Shown here piece by piece: positions 8,778-17,397 of a DNA stretch of 55,785 bases (its first letter is position 1; every line of letters begins with the position of its first letter). The stretch is from Lachnospiraceae bacterium. Lineage in GTDB: Bacteria; Bacillota; Clostridia; Lachnospirales; Lachnospiraceae. The stretch is from contig CASJPF010000025.1 of assembly GCA_949383255.1 (NCBI GenBank), forward strand, positions 1 to 55,785, in the 5' to 3' direction. The translations under genes and the position numbers were made by a program. Below the pieces are notes generated by a model, which did not search any database, was not told the DNA's origin, and saw only the letters and a program-made list of their open reading frames with translations.

Positions 8778-8817
8778 GAAATGATGCATCGGCTTTTTAT
8801 TTCTGACACATCATTTC
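8778..8817 (-). terminator. Intrinsic terminator after the GtrII-like gene
   Basis: Stem GAAATGATG (8778-8786) with CATCATTTC (8809-8817), loop about 22 bases. On the minus strand it is followed by CTTATTTTTTGC. It closes the operon 12091 to 8830. Confidence 0.65.
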
Positions 8818-8829
8818 GCTTTTTACCCA

Positions 8830-10401
8830 TTATTCACACATCTTTACAACCCATATATCATTGATTTTTTGTACACATCCACTATGGGGATACGCTGGCA
8901 TATTCTGATAAATCTCTGTCTGCATAATTTCCTCTTTCTTATCAAATCGCAGATCCGCCATCTCATACCCAACAAACATTTTGATAAAATTATCTCTCAC
9001 ACTCATTGTGATAAGACCATTCTCAAACGCAACACCATCAAGCTCTCTAAGGTCCTCCGCATTGAGTACATCAACTTCCACGCTGCTTGGATTATCCTTA
9101 TAATGAAATTCTCCCAATATCTCAATGCTGTCCCCTTCCTCGAATCCTGGGGTTGTCTCAACCATAGCAATCACCCTATTAAAATATTGCTGCACGCGCT
9201 CTGTCGCAAAATTTGTCCTCAAATATGCGCGATTCGCCAAAAGATAATCCGTATAGCCACTCACAAATATCGTAGACACTGTAATAATTACAAGCAAATA
9301 ACGCATTATCTTTCTCCATCTCACGGGTATTGGCTTTACATGCCAGTCCTCCATACAGTACTCCAAAAGCGCCAATACCAATATATAAATCAGTGCATAA
9401 GCATACAACATCAGCATAGAGTAGCTTACTTCTGGTGCCATAAAATAGATAAAGGCTGCGGCCAGCGGAACCAAAAAGCACAGAACGATCAACATGAAAA
9501 ACGTAAGCTTGTCTTTATATAGTTTTCTCTCAATCGCAAGATATACAAATAATACAATCGCAAGAATACAAGTAATAACATTTGCTACCTGTGCTGTACT
9601 ACTTACAAACGCAAATGGTTTCCAAAGAAAGTATTCCAAAAAACGCTTATAACAGCGCGCAATTAAAATTGGCATCTCACGAATTGCAATCTGTCCCATA
9701 TTTCCCACACCGCCATATGTCTCATTATCAATGTTAGGATATATAATATGGGAAAGTTTCATATACAGAAAAACACTTATGCCAAGTACTATCACACACA
9801 GGATTCCCTTTTTCAATATTTCAGGAAATTTTTTGTTGTGATAAATATCAGAAATCATACCAAGTAACATCAACGTGATCGCCAAACTCGCATAACTTTG
9901 GTAGGTTCCAAGTGCACAAATTAGCAAGCCTATAGAAAGCAGCCACCCATATCGATACTTTCGCAATAAATATACAGACAGCGTTACCATCAAAATACCG
10001 ATTCCAGAAGTATGCGCCATAAACATAAAGGACATTGTACTAACCACGCTTGGAAACGTCTCAAGCACCACCGCTGTAAGAACTGCACTCGTAGTACTTT
10101 TTAATTGCAAAATTTCCAAAACCAAACATGCCGATATCGCAATACACAATATTAATAAAAAGCCATGCACAGCCGGCACACTAAATCTTCCCCCAAGCGG
10201 ATGGATATACTTTAAAAACCATCTCCCTAAGTAATCACCACTGCCATAAGTTCCCATACTGTTCGCATCATCCCAATTGAGAAACTTGTGTGTAAGCATA
10301 TAAAAATGCGTAAGCCATCCCACAATAATGCCTGATAAAAAACATATTCTTGTATGTTTTGGAATCTTTTTATTTAACTGCTCTAACAAATCAAAACTCA
10401 T
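8830..10401 (-). CDS. Glucosyltransferase domain membrane protein (GtrII-like)
   Basis: A 523-residue polytopic membrane protein with about 11 hydrophobic segments, matching the GtrII-type glucosyltransferase domain family (PF14264). The first loop FLNWDDANSMGTYGSGDYLG holds acidic residues where GT-C enzymes place their catalytic aspartate, and GRWFLKYIHPLGG follows. The C-terminal ~100 residues are soluble. Shigella phage GtrII glucosylates O-antigen from polyprenyl-phosphate glucose; the acceptor here is unknown but would be a surface glycan. The start overlaps the DUF6311 gene upstream by 11 bases, so the two are co-translated. A terminator follows at 8778-8817. Confidence 0.78.
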   Translation of the reverse strand: MSFDLLEQLNKKIPKHTRICFLSGIIVGWLTHFYMLTHKFLNWDDANSMGTYGSGDYLGRWFLKYIHPLGGRFSVPAVHGFLLILCIAISACLVLEILQLKSTTSAVLTAVVLETFPSVVSTMSFMFMAHTSGIGILMVTLSVYLLRKYRYGWLLSIGLLICALGTYQSYASLAITLMLLGMISDIYHNKKFPEILKKGILCVIVLGISVFLYMKLSHIIYPNIDNETYGGVGNMGQIAIREMPILIARCYKRFLEYFLWKPFAFVSSTAQVANVITCILAIVLFVYLAIERKLYKDKLTFFMLIVLCFLVPLAAAFIYFMAPEVSYSMLMLYAYALIYILVLALLEYCMEDWHVKPIPVRWRKIMRYLLVIITVSTIFVSGYTDYLLANRAYLRTNFATERVQQYFNRVIAMVETTPGFEEGDSIEILGEFHYKDNPSSVEVDVLNAEDLRELDGVAFENGLITMSVRDNFIKMFVGYEMADLRFDKKEEIMQTEIYQNMPAYPHSGCVQKINDIWVVKMCE

Positions 10402-12091
10402 TGAAATGATACCTTTCCTGTCTCAACGCAAACGTTGTCCCCACAACATATGCATCTGCCTTATAAAAATTAAGATCACAATCCATATTTTTTTGTATTT
10501 CATCTTGCCGAAATACAAAGAGATATGTGTCATCTGGATTGCGCAACGCTTCTTGTGTATCCTCATCTACACCGATTCCCCGCGCAAAATAAAAGTTATT
10601 CATTGTGAGCCTATTGTCCATTGCCCACCTTGATATCTCTAATATCTCTTTATTTTCAAAGCTATTTGACACCCAAACCAAATGTTTCAGACTTTCTCTC
10701 TCTGAAAGTTCCTCCCAAACTGGATCTTGGAAAGGTGAAACATATATTTCTTTTTTTGCAAATTGCTTTCTCAAATCCACAAGTCTGCCGCTAATGTCAA
10801 ATACTTGAAGAAAACAACAAACCGCTATTGTGACAGTCCCAGCAGTAACTGCTGTTTTTCTGTATTGCAGCCTACTTTTTTCCAAAACGCTATCCCATAA
10901 CTTCGCATTACAGACAATCACAACAATATATATCAAATAATTTACCGGCCAGATAATTCTTCCTGTAGCGCGGAAAATGCTCCAATAATGCGTCAGCGTA
11001 CTACTGTCTGTAAGCACAAACAAAAGTTTATCATTCCAAGTCACTATAGGAGATGCCGCAAACACAATTAATCCCACCGACACTATCACTCCAACTAAGA
11101 TCTCTATCCAATTCTTTTTCATGCACTTACTCTTGTTTTTTATCAACTCTAAAACCACAAAAATAACCGCAATCGACATTAGCACAAAAATTCCAAGTCC
11201 AAGATATGCAAATCCCTCATACTGCAACTCGTTGTACATCGGAAGTGCATCAAAAAAACGAGAATATCCTTTCTCATTAAAAAAACCATTTAAATTAAAA
11301 CTGCACTCCCCCAATCCCTTATCATTCGATACTGCACGTGTCGAAAATCCTCCCAGCAGATAGGTGCTGATAAAGAGCATACTGGCAAACGACACCCCAG
11401 GAAGCAAATACTTCCATTGAAATCTTTTTTCCCTCAAAATACTACATAAAATATATCCACACAAAAATGCACCGCACATTGGAAGAAAATACATATGCAC
11501 GGCTGCTATAAGCGCCCCTAAAATGCCCCAGCACAATATCGTTTTTTTGGTATTTTGATAATCTTTTCTATTTCTAATGTATAAATAAACAGCAGCGAGG
11601 ATCAGCCAATGCCCGCTGAGTGCAGTATGTTTAAACATCCGTTCAATTACAATCGGCGACACCACAAAAAAAACGCTACCAATCAGTGTCTGTATTTCTC
11701 CAATAGAAAATTCCCGTAATATTTTAACAGCAAAAAATCCATGTAATGCAAAACAGGCGATTCCCCACCATCCAAAATATTGAAACGTATCCGGCAGAAT
11801 AAAAGAAAACATTTTAAAAAAAACGGCCAGTACAGGTATCGAGTCTGTAAAAATAATAGAGGTGTAGGAAGGATAAGCCAAATTGTCTGTAAGACCAATC
11901 GGAAAAGTCCAGTCACCACGTCTATAAAAACACCAGCCTAAATAATGCTGTGTCAAATCTCCTTTCCCCAACAGCCAGTCATCATAGAAGGGATTTAATA
12001 CATCAACTCCATATAATGCTATAAACACCACAATGCCAATCATAGAAGATAATATATATAATATACCATCACTATTTCGTTTTCTGCGCAT
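10391..12091 (-). CDS. DUF6311 polytopic membrane protein
   Basis: A 566-residue membrane protein with about 11 helices and a C-terminal soluble tail of about 120 residues. The DUF6311 marks are clear: GDLTQHYLGWCFYRR, FPIGLTDNLAYP and IIFTDSIPVLAVFFK in the first 120 residues. The family is poorly studied; its layout resembles GT-C glycosyltransferases using lipid-linked donors, which is inference. A paralogue with the same motifs lies at 21601-23262. The ATG has AAAGGAAAG about 8 bases upstream. The promoter is at 12288-12316 and the GtrII-like gene overlaps its end. Confidence 0.78.
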   Translation of the reverse strand: MRRKRNSDGILYILSSMIGIVVFIALYGVDVLNPFYDDWLLGKGDLTQHYLGWCFYRRGDWTFPIGLTDNLAYPSYTSIIFTDSIPVLAVFFKMFSFILPDTFQYFGWWGIACFALHGFFAVKILREFSIGEIQTLIGSVFFVVSPIVIERMFKHTALSGHWLILAAVYLYIRNRKDYQNTKKTILCWGILGALIAAVHMYFLPMCGAFLCGYILCSILREKRFQWKYLLPGVSFASMLFISTYLLGGFSTRAVSNDKGLGECSFNLNGFFNEKGYSRFFDALPMYNELQYEGFAYLGLGIFVLMSIAVIFVVLELIKNKSKCMKKNWIEILVGVIVSVGLIVFAASPIVTWNDKLLFVLTDSSTLTHYWSIFRATGRIIWPVNYLIYIVVIVCNAKLWDSVLEKSRLQYRKTAVTAGTVTIAVCCFLQVFDISGRLVDLRKQFAKKEIYVSPFQDPVWEELSERESLKHLVWVSNSFENKEILEISRWAMDNRLTMNNFYFARGIGVDEDTQEALRNPDDTYLFVFRQDEIQKNMDCDLNFYKADAYVVGTTFALRQERYHFNEF

Positions 12092-12120
12092 ACTTTCTTT
12101 CCTTTTCCAAGTAATTTTTC

Positions 12121-12255
12121 GTTACTATTCACAGCCTAGAAGCCGCTCATAGTAACGATTCGGGACGATATTCAGAATTTTGCTTTCGCAAAAATCGCCC
12201 CTCATTTCTGAATCATGTTCTCACGGAATGCGCAGTTCAGCGCATTCCTGTCCCG
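12121..12255. repeat. Multi-stem structured intergenic element
   Basis: Four or more stems are nested in 135 bp. GTTACTAT (12121-12128) pairs with ATAGTAAC (12149-12156), and CGGGAC (12161-12166) with GTCCCG (12250-12255). Inside the second pair are ATTCAGAA/TTCTGAAT, TTTTGC/GCAAAA and GGAATGCGC/GCGCATTCC. It looks like a dispersed palindromic element or structured RNA. No protein is encoded. Confidence 0.55.
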
Positions 12256-12287
12256 TGAAAAGTAATAATTTCTCATAATCTAGTACC

Positions 12288-12316
12288 ATTCTAACCACTC
12301 TTATCACAAATTGCAA
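12288..12316 (-). promoter_or_regulatory. Sigma-A-like promoter for the DUF6311-GtrII operon
   Basis: Minus strand TTGCAA (12311-12316), 17-bp spacer, TAGAAT (12288-12293). Expected start is near 12281, giving a long leader that includes the structured element at 12121-12255. Confidence 0.6.
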
Positions 12317-12333
12317 GAAATTATTAACCTTAC

Positions 12334-12362
12334 TTGTCTTTTATCCTCTTTCCTTTTATACT
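12334..12362 (+). promoter_or_regulatory. Sigma-A-like promoter for the LIC_10190-like gene
   Basis: TTGTCT (12334-12339), 17-bp spacer, TATACT (12357-12362). A perfect 12-bp dyad begins inside the -10 and covers the start site, a likely place for repressor binding. Confidence 0.5.
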
Positions 12363-12543
12363 ATAAGAAGCAAGAGCTGCTTCTTATAGTCGATTTACGG
12401 TGCAAAGGACGCGCCTTTTATCAGAGGTAAAGGGCAACTTCTGATAAGATATAATATGCCTATGAATATCTGTAAGCATACAGACACAGACTAAATATAT
12501 CGGTTTGCAAAAATATTATACATGACAGAAACGGAGGATCACT

Positions 12544-14256
12544 ATGATAACAGTATTATTAAACTGGGGATATATTTTTATTATCACATATCTGATTGGA
12601 TTAGGATTTTTTAAGCTATTATCAATTCTTTTAAAAAGACCATTTACCATTACTTTTTTTTCCTCGATATTATGTGGTATTGCAGTCACTACTGTTTACG
12701 CCCAGATGCTAAGCCTTTTTTGCAAAATCGGTTTTTTTGCGAATTTATTTCTCGTTATACTCTGTATTGTTACAGTAATTATTTATCCCCGTTCTTTTTA
12801 TAAAAAAACGCTGCAAAAAATAAAACTTACCTTTTTTTCTTGGCAAGGATTGTTATATATTGGTCTGATTCTTTTTATTGCCTTTTATACATCGCGCGGT
12901 ACTATCCACACAGATACAAGCTTGTATCATGCACAGGCAATTCGATGGTACGAGGAATATGGTGTTGTAAAAGGTCTTGGAAACTTGCAATGGCATTTTG
13001 CATACAACAGTTCCTATTTTGCATTTGCATCTCTATTTAGTATGCAATTCTTGTGTGGTCAATCACTTCACTGTACAACAGGCTTTATTGCCATTATTTT
13101 AATACTATGGTCTATACATCACCTGCGCGGATTTCTCACCCATACAAGTCATCTGTCGGATATGTGTTGTGTTGGTATCCTTTTCTATGCGCTTGTCAAC
13201 CTGACCGGATGTATCTCTCCAGCCTCCGATTATGCCTCCATGTATATGGCGCTCTATTTGATTGCCCGTTGGTGTGAAACAATAGAACAATCCCCTCATA
13301 ACGTTGATGCATTTGCACTTTTAAGCGTTTTTTCAGTGTATGTAATGACTCTCAAACTATCCACGGGATTGCTAATTTTGCTCGTAATCTTTCCGCTGGT
13401 ATGTCTTATCAAAGCCAAACGCATCAAGGATATTTTAATTTATTTTTCTCTTGGTCTCTTGACAGTGATACCTTTTCTCATTCGGAATGTCATTATATCT
13501 GGCTGGCTTTTATATCCATTTGCCGCAATTGACTTATTTCAGTTCGACTGGAAGATGCCAAAAAGATATGTGATGATTGACTCTGCCACCATAAAAGTAT
13601 GGGCAAGGTGTTTGTATGATCCGAACTTAATTAATATGCCTTTCCAAGAATGGCTGCCTATATGGTGGAATGCGCAAGAGCGCTATGCTCAGATGCTCAT
13701 TCTAACCAACCTACTCGCCCTTGTTTTAGATATCGCAATATTACTGCACAAAATAATAATCAAATCCAAACTATGTTGGAATACAATACTGCTCAATCTG
13801 TGCACTTTTGCCTGCCTGATTTCCTGGCTATTTTTGGCGCCATTTATCCGATATGGTCTTGCATTCCTTCTTGCAGTCCCTATGCTTTCTATTGGAATGT
13901 GGCTGGGAATGTGGCCGAAAAAAACAGAACCAAGCAGCTTTTACAAATTATTTTCAGGCAGTATTGTGTTTCTTATGTTTTTTGTGCTCACGCCATATTG
14001 GGATCATTACTTTGTAGATGATATTGTATTTATCAAACAAAATTTAAAGCAGCCTTATTATATCTGTCAAAAAGATTATGACACTTCCGCAATGAAAGAA
14101 TATGATATGAATGGAATTGTCATATACTGTCCAGAAGAGGGACAGATTACAGGTTATGACTATTTTCCTTCGTCATCATATGATTATATGATTCAACTCA
14201 CAGAACTCAGAGGAAAGGCCCTCAAAGATGGATTTCGATCCCTAGAGCGAGAATAG
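12544..14256 (+). CDS. LIC_10190-like polytopic membrane protein, GT-C-like
   Basis: A 570-residue membrane protein with about 12 hydrophobic segments and a short soluble tail. The loop HTDTSLYHAQAIRWYEEYG (about residues 122-140), followed by VVKGLGNL, fits the LIC_10190 family of membrane proteins found in polysaccharide clusters. The aspartate in this loop is placed like the catalytic residue of GT-C enzymes, which is inference. GGAGG lies 8 bases before the ATG. It is the only plus-strand gene between 1 and 32 kb and is monocistronic. Its neighbours suggest glycan assembly, but the reaction is unknown. Confidence 0.65.
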   Translation: MITVLLNWGYIFIITYLIGLGFFKLLSILLKRPFTITFFSSILCGIAVTTVYAQMLSLFCKIGFFANLFLVILCIVTVIIYPRSFYKKTLQKIKLTFFSWQGLLYIGLILFIAFYTSRGTIHTDTSLYHAQAIRWYEEYGVVKGLGNLQWHFAYNSSYFAFASLFSMQFLCGQSLHCTTGFIAIILILWSIHHLRGFLTHTSHLSDMCCVGILFYALVNLTGCISPASDYASMYMALYLIARWCETIEQSPHNVDAFALLSVFSVYVMTLKLSTGLLILLVIFPLVCLIKAKRIKDILIYFSLGLLTVIPFLIRNVIISGWLLYPFAAIDLFQFDWKMPKRYVMIDSATIKVWARCLYDPNLINMPFQEWLPIWWNAQERYAQMLILTNLLALVLDIAILLHKIIIKSKLCWNTILLNLCTFACLISWLFLAPFIRYGLAFLLAVPMLSIGMWLGMWPKKTEPSSFYKLFSGSIVFLMFFVLTPYWDHYFVDDIVFIKQNLKQPYYICQKDYDTSAMKEYDMNGIVIYCPEEGQITGYDYFPSSSYDYMIQLTELRGKALKDGFRSLERE

Positions 14257-14288
14257 ACATAAGGAACAATGCCTTATGTCAAGATTTT
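14256..14288 (+). terminator. Probable terminator of the LIC_10190-like gene
   Basis: Stem GACATAAGG (14256-14264) with CCTTATGTC (14272-14280), followed by AAGATTTTC. The T-run is weak. It begins at the stop codon. Confidence 0.45.
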
Positions 14289-14306
14289 CTGATGCTACGA
14301 GTGCTA

Positions 14307-14351
14307 TAGAATGTGTTTGAAAACAGGAATAATTTTTTCAAACACATTCTA
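14307..14351. terminator. Long perfect hairpin between convergent genes
   Basis: A 17-bp perfect stem (14307-14323 with 14335-14351; arm TAGAATGTGTTTGAAAA), loop 11 bases. It lies between the convergent LIC_10190-like and gmhB genes, so it could stop transcription from either side. A poly-T tail is inside the stem rather than after it. Confidence 0.45.
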
Positions 14352-14354
14352 GTG

Positions 14355-14530
14355 CTCCATCCAGACAGAAATTAGAGTTGTGCATTGCATGGTTCGTGCC
14401 AGTGCTAGGCAGAATTTCGACGGCGATGCGGTTGCATCGTCTAGAAATTTTAACGACGCAACGGTGCGAAACAGGCGGTTCATGAATCTAATTTCTGACC
14501 AGATGGAGTAAGTACTCCACCCGGTCAAAA
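14355..14530. repeat. Large multibranched structured element
   Basis: An outer imperfect 21-bp stem (14355-14375 with 14488-14508, 18 of 21 pairing) encloses a central hairpin. That hairpin is AATTTC/GAAATT around CGATGC-GGTT-GCATCG (14413-14449). A further small hairpin follows the outer stem at about 14502-14518. It fills the space between convergent genes and has no open frame of note. It may be a dispersed repeat or a structured RNA. Confidence 0.5.
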
Positions 14531-14548
14531 TTCTATCTAACTGGATCA

Positions 14549-15085
14549 CTAGTCTTCACATATACAAATATGTTGCGCAAAGTCCCACAAATTTTTAAAT
14601 AAACATTTTTTATACTTATCTTGCAGTATCTCTGAAACAGGGTGGCCACTCAGAACTAATGCATATTTACATCCTGCGTTGAATGCCGTCATCAAGTCTG
14701 ACTCTTTATCCCCAACCATATAAGACTGCCCCAAATCAATCTTCCACTCTGCCACTGCACGGTCTATCAAGCCAGTATGTGGTTTTCTACACAGGCATTT
14801 ATCCTGTTCCACATGAGGACAATAATAAAAAGCATCAATCGCTGCATCATGCCTGCTTAAGATTGCATTCATATAATGGTGAAGCTGTTCAACGTCCTGT
14901 TTTTTGTAATATCCTCTGCCGATACCTGACTGATTCGATATCACAATGAGTTTGTATGCATGCGCTTTTAGCAGTCTTAATGCTTGAAATGTTCCATCTA
15001 TAAACACAAGTTTGTCTGTCTCATGCAAATAATCTACTTCAACATTCAAAGTCCCATCCCTATCCAGAAAAACTGCCTTATCCAT
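14549..15085 (-). CDS. gmhB: D-glycero-beta-D-manno-heptose-1,7-bisphosphate 7-phosphatase
   Basis: A 178-residue HAD-IIIA phosphatase of usual GmhB length. The nucleophile and acid are D8 and D10 in FLDRDGTLN. Motif II is SNQSGIGRG, the zinc-binding Cys/His loop is CPHVEQDKCLCRKP, and motif III/IV is VGDKESD. It removes the C7 phosphate from heptose bisphosphate in the cytoplasm. AGGAG lies about 10 bases before the ATG. It is the last gene of an operon that also encodes HldE-type kinase and nucleotidyltransferase, GmhA and a GT9, so the pathway assignment is well supported by context. Confidence 0.9.
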   Translation of the reverse strand: MDKAVFLDRDGTLNVEVDYLHETDKLVFIDGTFQALRLLKAHAYKLIVISNQSGIGRGYYKKQDVEQLHHYMNAILSRHDAAIDAFYYCPHVEQDKCLCRKPHTGLIDRAVAEWKIDLGQSYMVGDKESDLMTAFNAGCKYALVLSGHPVSEILQDKYKKCLFKNLWDFAQHICICED

Positions 15086-15105
15086 TTTATCTTATCTCCT
15101 ATGGC

Positions 15106-16305
15106 CTATCCTGACAACGCTTGAATCACTTGCTCCACGCTTACCTCATCTACACATTGATACCTTCCTGTTTTCAACAGATGCTCCTTGCACGCAGCAG
15201 TAATTTTCTCATATGCACAGCCCGCACAGTCCTTCTTTGCACTGCATACAATAATTGGTTCATGTCCCTTACAGTCACGTTCACAACGATATGGCAGAAA
15301 CCTGCCGTATGCAAACTCTCCAAAAATACAAACACCCTTTGTATTTACTGCAGCCGCAAAATGAATGCCGCTGGTATCATTACCTACTAACAATTCGGCA
15401 TTCCGAATGATTTCAGCAAGCTCAAACAGTGTTGTTCTTCCAAACAAATCATGTACTCTTTCCTTAAGTTCTTCCCGTTTCATTGCCTCCACAAACTGCC
15501 GAAATAGATATGCTTCATTTTGTCCTCCACACAAATACAAATCCATTTCTTTTTCCTTGACAATGTATTCGCCAACCTGCGCATACCGCTCAATTGGCCA
15601 CATTTTTTTCCCAGAACTTCCTCCCGGGAAAATAACAGCATATGGCTTTGGCGGTATGATTTCCTGACGGACATGTGCTTGTGGAAGAGACGGGTATCCC
15701 GCATAAAAATCAAATCCAAGCCCTCTGATAAAGGCAGCATTTCTCTCAAGCTCCATCAGGTTCTTTCCTCCCGACGGAATCAGTCTATCATAAGTAGCAT
15801 CTAATTTTTTACGAATATACCGAAACGCTATAAATCTGCTTAGATTCATTCTGGATTCATCCGCCACAAAAGCAATTTTTTCTTTTGCTGGAATGTTCCT
15901 AGCCAAAAGATCCATATCAATCGTGCGAGAATATTCTGTCTGTAGCAATGTATGAAACATTCTTTTATGAAAACGCCTCCAAATTTCTTTTTTATATTGA
16001 TTATCTGCTTCAAACTTCTTACTCTCTATTGATATCACTTCATCAAAAAATCCTGTATTCTTTGCGATATCGGTGCAAAAAGCATTGCATACCAAAGTAA
16101 TCTTCTGTCCTTTATACAACTTTTTATACTGTTCTGCGCTGTCAAGCCAAATCAAAAAATCTCCAATCGCATCAATTTTTATGATAATTATCCCCTGTGC
16201 ACCACGGGCAGCAGGTCTTTGATTTTTTAGTCCTACTACCCGAAATTGTGTAAACCAGATATTGATCCATCTGCAGGCTTTGTCACATACACTTCGCCAT
16301 GCCAT
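15106..16305 (-). CDS. Glycosyltransferase family 9 (heptosyltransferase-like)
   Basis: About 399 residues. GT9 marks are IIIIKIDAIGDFLIWLDS near residue 40, FPGGSSGKKMWPIERYAQ in the middle, and LLVGNDTSGIHFAAAV with GVCIFG toward the C-terminus. GT9 enzymes transfer heptose from ADP-heptose to a growing glycan. Its place between gmhA and gmhB makes heptose the likely donor sugar. A late CAGC and nearby cysteines may bind a metal. The acceptor in a Gram-positive cell is unknown. The frame opens at a TTG (16314); I prefer the ATG at 16305, just beyond the gmhA stop, with GGAGG 12 bases upstream. Confidence 0.85.
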   Translation of the reverse strand: MAWRSVCDKACRWINIWFTQFRVVGLKNQRPAARGAQGIIIIKIDAIGDFLIWLDSAEQYKKLYKGQKITLVCNAFCTDIAKNTGFFDEVISIESKKFEADNQYKKEIWRRFHKRMFHTLLQTEYSRTIDMDLLARNIPAKEKIAFVADESRMNLSRFIAFRYIRKKLDATYDRLIPSGGKNLMELERNAAFIRGLGFDFYAGYPSLPQAHVRQEIIPPKPYAVIFPGGSSGKKMWPIERYAQVGEYIVKEKEMDLYLCGGQNEAYLFRQFVEAMKREELKERVHDLFGRTTLFELAEIIRNAELLVGNDTSGIHFAAAVNTKGVCIFGEFAYGRFLPYRCERDCKGHEPIIVCSAKKDCAGCAYEKITAACKEHLLKTGRYQCVDEVSVEQVIQALSG

Positions 16306-16306
16306 A

Positions 16307-16909
16307 TCATTCAAAATCCTCCATCCAAAATCCCTGTTCCTGCAGCCCTTTTTCTATCAATCCACAAAGCGTATGAATTAATAAAATATGCATTTCCTGA
16401 ATCCTCGGCGTATTCTCCGAAGGAACATTCAGCAGGTAATCCGCTATTAACTTTATCTTTCCACCTGTAAGACCAGTCAGCCCAATCGTGTGTATGTTCT
16501 GCTTTTTTGCCTCCTGTAAGGCATTGATTACATTTGCAGAATTACCACTGGTTGATATACCAATTAATACATCTCCCTCTCTTCCAAGTGCTGCAACCTG
16601 TTTAGAGAAAATATTCTCATATTCATAATCATTTGCAATCGCTGTCATCACTGTCTGATTTGCATTCAATACAATTGCTGCGATTCCTCTGCGCTCCATC
16701 TGATATCTTCCCACAAGCTCTCCTGCCATATGCAGTGCGTCTGACGCACTTCCGCCATTCCCGCATATCAAAAGCTTATTTCCTCTCAAGTATGCACCTA
16801 TACAGACCCGCGCCACTTGTTCTATTGCTCCAATCAGTGCCTCATCACGCAAAAGTTTTTCTTTTGCTATAATGCTCTCCTGGATATTTTCTCTAATATA
16901 GTTCAGCAT
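16307..16909 (-). CDS. gmhA: Sedoheptulose-7-phosphate isomerase
   Basis: A 200-residue SIS-domain protein. It converts sedoheptulose 7-phosphate to D-glycero-D-manno-heptose 7-phosphate, the first step of the heptose pathway. Diagnostic motifs are CGNGGSASDALHMAGELVGR, STSGNSANV and RIQEMHILLIHTLC, where the last supplies zinc or active-site Glu and His. GGAGG lies about 10 bases upstream of the ATG at 16909, and the start overlaps the upstream gene by 7 bases. A longer reading frame from 16966 would run back into that gene and is not supported. Confidence 0.92.
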   Translation of the reverse strand: MLNYIRENIQESIIAKEKLLRDEALIGAIEQVARVCIGAYLRGNKLLICGNGGSASDALHMAGELVGRYQMERRGIAAIVLNANQTVMTAIANDYEYENIFSKQVAALGREGDVLIGISTSGNSANVINALQEAKKQNIHTIGLTGLTGGKIKLIADYLLNVPSENTPRIQEMHILLIHTLCGLIEKGLQEQGFWMEDFE

Positions 16910-17397
16910 ACACTTCTGCCCTCCACTGCTCTTTTTATTTTTTCTATGATATTTGTTGTAGAGCATCCATCTACCATACTGACATAATCAACTCTGCCTC
17001 CATAGACAGCGGTGTGCTCCATCTCTGGAATCTGTACCCCTGCATAATCACCGCCTTTCACAACAATATCAGGCTGTATTCGGTCAATAATACGACATGG
17101 CGTCCTATCCGAAAAAATGCATACATAATCTACACTCTCAAGCCCTGCAATGACAACTGCCCGTTCCTGTTCTGGCACAATTGGTCTAAAACTGCCTTTG
17201 AGTGCCCGAACAGAACTGTCCGAATTAAGCAGCACTACTAGAATATCCCCTTTTGCCTTTGCCTCCGCTAAATAGGTAACATGTCCTGCATGCAGAACAT
17301 CAAAACATCCACTTGTAGATACAACAATCTGTTTCTGTTGTCTTGCTTTCTGTACTTCTTGTTCAAGCTCATCCAAAGTTATAATCTTTTTTCTCAT
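16903..17397 (-). CDS. hldE2 (rfaE2): Heptose 1-phosphate nucleotidyltransferase (HldE C-terminal domain type)
   Basis: A 164-residue stand-alone nucleotidyltransferase equal to the C-terminal domain of HldE. The signature is TSGCFDVLHAGHVTYLAEAK, with ALKGSFRPIVPEQERA and VVKGGDY after it. It should join AMP from ATP to D-glycero-beta-D-manno-heptose 1-phosphate, giving ADP-heptose. In E. coli the kinase and this domain are fused; here they are two genes overlapping by about 29 bases, a split form known in other bacteria. GGAG is 7 bases before the ATG. Confidence 0.88.
   Translation of the reverse strand: MRKKIITLDELEQEVQKARQQKQIVVSTSGCFDVLHAGHVTYLAEAKAKGDILVVLLNSDSSVRALKGSFRPIVPEQERAVVIAGLESVDYVCIFSDRTPCRIIDRIQPDIVVKGGDYAGVQIPEMEHTAVYGGRVDYVSMVDGCSTTNIIEKIKRAVEGRSVC

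Larger units (their letters stand above)
12092..12543. other. Divergent intergenic region with two promoters and several dyads
   Basis: This 452-bp gap separates the minus-strand DUF6311 gene from the plus-strand LIC_10190-like gene. It holds the multi-stem element at 12121-12255, a minus promoter (12288-12316), a plus promoter (12334-12362) and two further dyads. The first dyad, CTATAAGAAGCA (12361-12372) with TGCTTCTTATAG (12378-12389), sits on the expected plus-strand transcription start, so it may be an operator. The second is TTATCAGAGGT (12418-12428) with ACTTCTGATAA (12437-12447). No gene is visible. Confidence 0.6.

Noticed and set aside
12263..12326. An 11-bp inverted repeat (TAATAATTTCT and AGAAATTATTA) flanking the minus promoter at 12288-12316, as a third invertible promoter
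   Set aside because: The arms are short and AT-rich, the enclosed 42 bp is very small, and the -35 box runs into the right arm. Chance or an operator is more likely.
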